Shown here: positions 42,073 to 44,831 of the stretch, piece after piece
How the letters are laid out: each line of letters opens with the position of its first letter
How positions within the stretch are numbered: the stretch's first letter is position 1
Assembly: GCF_019042215.1 (NCBI RefSeq)
Contig: NZ_JAHQCS010000122.1
Location: 1-44,831, forward strand
Length of the DNA stretch: 44,831 nucleotides
Direction of reading: 5' to 3'
Origin: Evansella tamaricis
GTDB lineage: Bacteria; Bacillota; Bacilli; Bacillales; Salisediminibacteriaceae
Translations under genes and position numbers: made by a program
Notes under the pieces: model-generated
What the model was told of the DNA's origin: nothing
Databases searched by the model: none
What the model saw: only the letters and a program-made list of their open reading frames with translations

Positions 42073-42626
42073 ACAGGTAAACTAGCAATTAGGCTATTAT
42101 ATAACTTTAATAAAGCATAGATGATCGCCAATCCGAAGGAAAACCAAAAAAACACATGGAAAAAGATCATTCCTATCAGACTTAGGGATGTTAAGGATTC
42201 CCCAATCTTATACACAAAAAAGATAAAATATAACAAACAACAAGCCGCAAATATGCCAAGTAAAAAATAAATATGAACCGTTGCGGCGATTGAACAGAGA
42301 CTTCCAATTAAAAAAATCCAAGCACCACCACGAACATTCTTTAAGTCTGTCCCTTCCTGATCTTTTGAAAAAAACAGGAGGGACAACTCGTTAATGGTGT
42401 CCGCAATAAGTTTTAATGCTGAGAAGAGCATAAAGAAAAATAACCACAATAAAAACAAGAGAGTCAGTTGGATACCCCTCTCCGAAAAGAACTCAATCAT
42501 TCCGCCATACAGGCCAATATTTTTCAGGTATATTATAATAATTTGTTCACTGTAAATGGCGAAAGATAAACTAAATAAAATGATGGAGATTAAAGGAAAG
42601 TGACTTGTTAAATAAGCGTTTCTCAT
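42069..42626 (-). CDS. YufK-like (DUF5366) membrane protein
   Basis: A 185-aa integral membrane protein with five or six hydrophobic helices and an acidic central loop (FSKDQEGTDLKN). The start MRNAYLTSHFPLISIILFSLSFAIYS strongly recalls B. subtilis YufK, from memory. Its function is unknown. The stop codon TAA interleaves with the TAG of the penicillin-binding protein gene, leaving no room for a terminator between the two convergent genes. The start codon has only a weak GAACCTC-complement ribosome site (GAGGTTC mirrored upstream). In B. subtilis yufK lies near yufN-Q, whereas here nupNOPQ is 25 kb away. Confidence 0.7.
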   Translation of the reverse strand: MRNAYLTSHFPLISIILFSLSFAIYSEQIIIIYLKNIGLYGGMIEFFSERGIQLTLLFLLWLFFFMLFSALKLIADTINELSLLFFSKDQEGTDLKNVRGGAWIFLIGSLCSIAATVHIYFLLGIFAACCLLYFIFFVYKIGESLTSLSLIGMIFFHVFFWFSFGLAIIYALLKLYNSLIASLPV

Positions 42627-42845
42627 AGAGGTTCTCCCACTGCTTCCTATAAATTAATAACAGCAATCCTTTTTATACGTCCATAAATAGTACATAATTG
42701 ATACTCCGTAGATCATTCTATAATTATACGACAGGAAATATTGATTTGAAAGACAGATTCATGGGTACAATCTGTACGATTTTCTTTTCAACTTCATTTA
42801 AACATGGTATATTGATTTGTAGAGAACGATTAGGGGGGCATTGTT

Positions 42846-42935
42846 ATGGGAACTTTCTTAATATTAGGTGTTTGTGTTGCATTTTTAGTTGCAATTCTTA
42901 CTGCGGGGTACGATGACAACCCACACAAAAATTAA
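42846..42935 (+). CDS. 29-aa single-helix membrane peptide
   Basis: MGTFLILGVCVAFLVAILTAGYDDNPHKN is one transmembrane helix with a short polar tail. AGGGGGG lies about 9 bases before the ATG and a strong terminator follows, so it looks like a real tiny gene. It resembles in build, but is not clearly the same as, the small CydS or YtzI peptides of Bacilli. The function is unknown. The region 42627-42845 before it should hold its promoter. Confidence 0.65.
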   Translation: MGTFLILGVCVAFLVAILTAGYDDNPHKN

Positions 42936-42972
42936 TAAGAAACACACTCATGATTATGATTGACCACGCACA

Positions 42973-43017
42973 CCCCGGACATGAAAATTAATTTTTCTGT
43001 CCGGGTTTTTCTTTTAT
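42973..43017 (+). terminator. Terminator of the 29-aa peptide gene
   Basis: CCCGGACA and TGTCCGGG form a stem that continues with AAAATTAATTTT in the loop. TTTTTCTTTT follows. Confidence 0.9.
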
Positions 43018-43206
43018 TTCTTAAGCAAATTTGCTGTTCAGAACGGAAGAAGGAAGACATTTTTCACCCCATTCCCCCATTTGATTAATGTCTTTTTTTT
43101 GCCGTTTTTACCAATTAAATAAAATAAATCGCCTCAAATTGCAAAAATAAATACTTTTTTTTAGCCTGTCCGAATAAGGATATATGGAAATAAGTAATGA
43201 GGTGGG

Positions 43207-44505
43207 ATGGAGCAAATGAAATGTTTTTTATACCCTGACATAGGTCGTGTGGACGAACCATTACAAATGCATATGGACGGACTAAAACCAAAGGAACAGA
43301 TTATCGTCAAGCTCAAAATGGAACACCCGAGCATGGGAATCTGGTCATCTGAGATAAACACGAATGCGGATGCAAACGGAAAACTCTCCATCACTAATCA
43401 TGGAAAAAATGAGTTTTCAACGTTAATTTGGAACTTAAAACCTAGAGACAATAGCAGCGCAGTACCTTTTCAGTCCTCTGATGTAACTGACCCTATTCAC
43501 TTTCATATTGATATGGAAGCAGTGGAAAGTAATCGAACAGAATCAAGGACAGTTACACGTCTGTTCAAGGAAGATCATGTCTCACAAGTCAATGTATCAA
43601 CAGAACATTTTGAAGGCAGTTACTTTTATACAAAAGGGCAAGCAAAACTCCCCACAATCTTAATCTTAGGGGGACCAAATGGAAAGAAACGAAACGATAT
43701 TGCTGCCCTTCTTGCTTCTCAAGGCTATGGTGCTTTTACTCTACCTTACTTCGAGACATATAAAGGAACCACAGGACTATCTAATGTCCCAATCGAAAAA
43801 GTTAATCATGCCATGGATTGGTTAAAAAACCATGATTCAACCGATGGGAAAAACATTATTCTGCTTGGTATCTCTAAGGGAGCAGAACTGGCACTTCTAG
43901 CAGCAAGTAAGAATAAAGGCATTAGAGGAGTTGTGGCATATTCTCCTGCAAGTCACGTGTTCGAAGGCCTGAACAAGAAAAACTCCAGTTCTTCCTGGAC
44001 AGAAAATGGAAAATCCATACCTTATGTTCCATTTACATTTACCTTTGGCCGAGTCCTCAACAAACTTGTAGCAAAAGTTAAAAAAACGGAGCCTTCCCTG
44101 ACAACAATGTATAATAACAGTCTTGCGAAATATGAACGGAAAGGTAAAGAAGATGCCATCATTAAAGTGGAAAATATCCAAGGTCCTATCTTACTACTTA
44201 GTGGCGAGGAGGATGCATTTTGGCCTTCTGCGTTAATGGCGGAAAAGATCGTAAACAGGCTGAAGAAAAAGAATTTCAACTATAGTGTGAATCATAGCAA
44301 ATATAAAAATGCCGGGCATCTCTTTATTTTGCCTTTCTTACCTGCAACGCAAAACATGGAGGAACTGTATGCCATTGGAGGAAACCCATTGGACAATGCC
44401 ATTTCTGGAGAGCAGGCCTGGAACGAAACAATAGATTTCTTAAATTATCATTTTCCACCAGTAGAATTACCAACAGAAGTTTATCCATTTAAAACCAGCA
44501 GTTAA
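43207..44505 (+). CDS. BAAT-type acyl-CoA thioester hydrolase/transferase
   Basis: A 432-aa protein with the two-domain layout of the acyl-CoA thioesterase/BAAT family. An N-terminal beta domain (about 8-125, PLQMHMDGLKPKEQIIVKLKM) is followed by an alpha/beta-hydrolase domain. The nucleophile is S223 in GISKG (a Ser instead of the Cys of mammalian BAAT), the acid is probably D336 (SGEEDAFWPS) and the base H371 (NAGHLF). In bacteria these enzymes are thought to cleave or transfer acyl groups; the substrate is unknown. The ATG at 43207 lies close behind GAGGTGGG, and the ATG at 43216 is an alternative. It is followed directly by two A repeats. Confidence 0.85.
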   Translation: MEQMKCFLYPDIGRVDEPLQMHMDGLKPKEQIIVKLKMEHPSMGIWSSEINTNADANGKLSITNHGKNEFSTLIWNLKPRDNSSAVPFQSSDVTDPIHFHIDMEAVESNRTESRTVTRLFKEDHVSQVNVSTEHFEGSYFYTKGQAKLPTILILGGPNGKKRNDIAALLASQGYGAFTLPYFETYKGTTGLSNVPIEKVNHAMDWLKNHDSTDGKNIILLGISKGAELALLAASKNKGIRGVVAYSPASHVFEGLNKKNSSSSWTENGKSIPYVPFTFTFGRVLNKLVAKVKKTEPSLTTMYNNSLAKYERKGKEDAIIKVENIQGPILLLSGEEDAFWPSALMAEKIVNRLKKKNFNYSVNHSKYKNAGHLFILPFLPATQNMEELYAIGGNPLDNAISGEQAWNETIDFLNYHFPPVELPTEVYPFKTSS

Positions 44506-44520
44506 AAGAATTTGAGAAAA

Positions 44521-44647
44521 TAAGAAAAGCGCAAGCGCCTTGGTCACGAGCGTAGGGCAGTGGAGGAATGACAACAGAAGTCCGCTCTTTGACTTCGGTT
44601 GTCACTTCCGAAGTGTCCCGCAGCGAGTAGGCGGTGGAGCTAGACAA
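44521..44647 (+). repeat. Repeat A, copy 9 (first of a dimer)
   Basis: The copy runs from TAAGAAAAGCGCAAGCGCCTTGG to GTAGGCGGTGGAGCTAGACAA. The left arm has the AGCGCCT form and the right arm the AGGCGGT form, so one pair of the terminal stem is mismatched: an intermediate between the two paired states. Confidence 0.9.
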
Positions 44648-44753
44648 TAAGAAAAGCGCAAGCGCCTTGGTCACGAGCGTAGGGCAGTGGAGGAATGACA
44701 ACAGAAGTCCGTTCTTTGACTTCGGTTGTCACTTCTGAAGTGCCCCGCAGTGT
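44648..44753 (+). repeat. Repeat A, copy 10, interrupted
   Basis: It begins TAAGAAAAGCGCAAGCGCCTTGG and reaches GAAGTGCCCCGCAGTG, where a BC element takes over at nearly the same internal position as in copy 2. The rest is beyond the window. Confidence 0.85.
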
Positions 44754-44831
44754 TTAAGAAGCAACTGAAAAAGTTTAAAACCACTTTTTCAGTTCCATTT
44801 ATTTATATGGCAATGGCTCCGCTCGTCGCTC
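44754..44831 (+). repeat. BC hairpin element, cut by window end
   Basis: TTAAGAAGCAACTGAAAAAGT...ACTTTTTCAGTT and ATGGCAATGGCTCCGCTCGTCGCTC match the first part of the element at 17801 in the same orientation. Confidence 0.8.

Overview
The window is a stretch of ordinary chromosome from a low-GC, endospore-forming member of the Bacillaceae. The evidence is an AT-rich sequence, GGAGG-type ribosome binding sites with several TTG and GTG starts, and many Bacillus-type genes: yhbH, prkA, a Spo0E-like phosphatase, a YjcZ-like peptide, helD, yhcX, the guanosine transporter operon nupNOPQ and khtTU. I see no rRNA, tRNA, CRISPR array, prophage or transposase gene. Species assignment would need a database search.

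Layout. Bases 1-610 are a 36/37-bp tandem repeat array that continues past the left edge. Next come two tiny membrane peptides, prfC (release factor 3), a 46-aa zinc-ribbon-like protein, the K+/H+ antiporter pair khtT-khtU, an EamA exporter, a Spo0E-like phosphatase, glpD with an attenuator-like leader, a FixH-like membrane protein, the GNAT-nitrilase fusion yhcX and cheX (to 11.65 kb). A repeat-filled gap (11.65-12.57 kb) precedes the operon nupN-O-P-Q, which is read leftward. After a second repeat block lie a receiver-only response regulator, a small unknown protein, a lone eutH, an orphan triple-PAS histidine kinase, a manganese catalase, a second EamA exporter and an AtoE-type fatty acid transporter. 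From 26.4 to 35 kb are sfsA, a lipoprotein, a YbjQ protein, a small membrane protein, typA, a DUF1540 peptide, an M42 aminopeptidase and helD. The right end holds yhbH, signal peptidase I, prkA, a class A penicillin-binding protein, a YufK-like membrane protein, a 29-aa membrane peptide and a BAAT-type acyl hydrolase.

How the genes relate. Most form one- or two-gene transcription units closed by intrinsic terminators. Clear cooperation is limited to nupNOPQ (nucleoside uptake), khtTU (regulated K+ efflux) and prkA/yhbH (sporulation-linked kinase and its conserved partner, here split by a signal peptidase gene). glpD and yhcX are neighbours, as in the glp region of Bacillus subtilis, but glpP, glpF and glpK are not in the window.

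The most unusual content is non-coding. Almost every longer intergenic gap holds a mosaic of structured repeats. There is a ~130-bp family (A) with ten copies, all in one orientation, some as tandem dimers and with a compensatory base-pair change. A ~185-bp hairpin element (BC) is nested inside one A copy and occurs in both orientations. There are also a 335-bp element with inverted ends, two further long inverted repeats, decayed relics, and three near-identical perfect palindromes that each sit directly behind the stop codon of a leftward gene.
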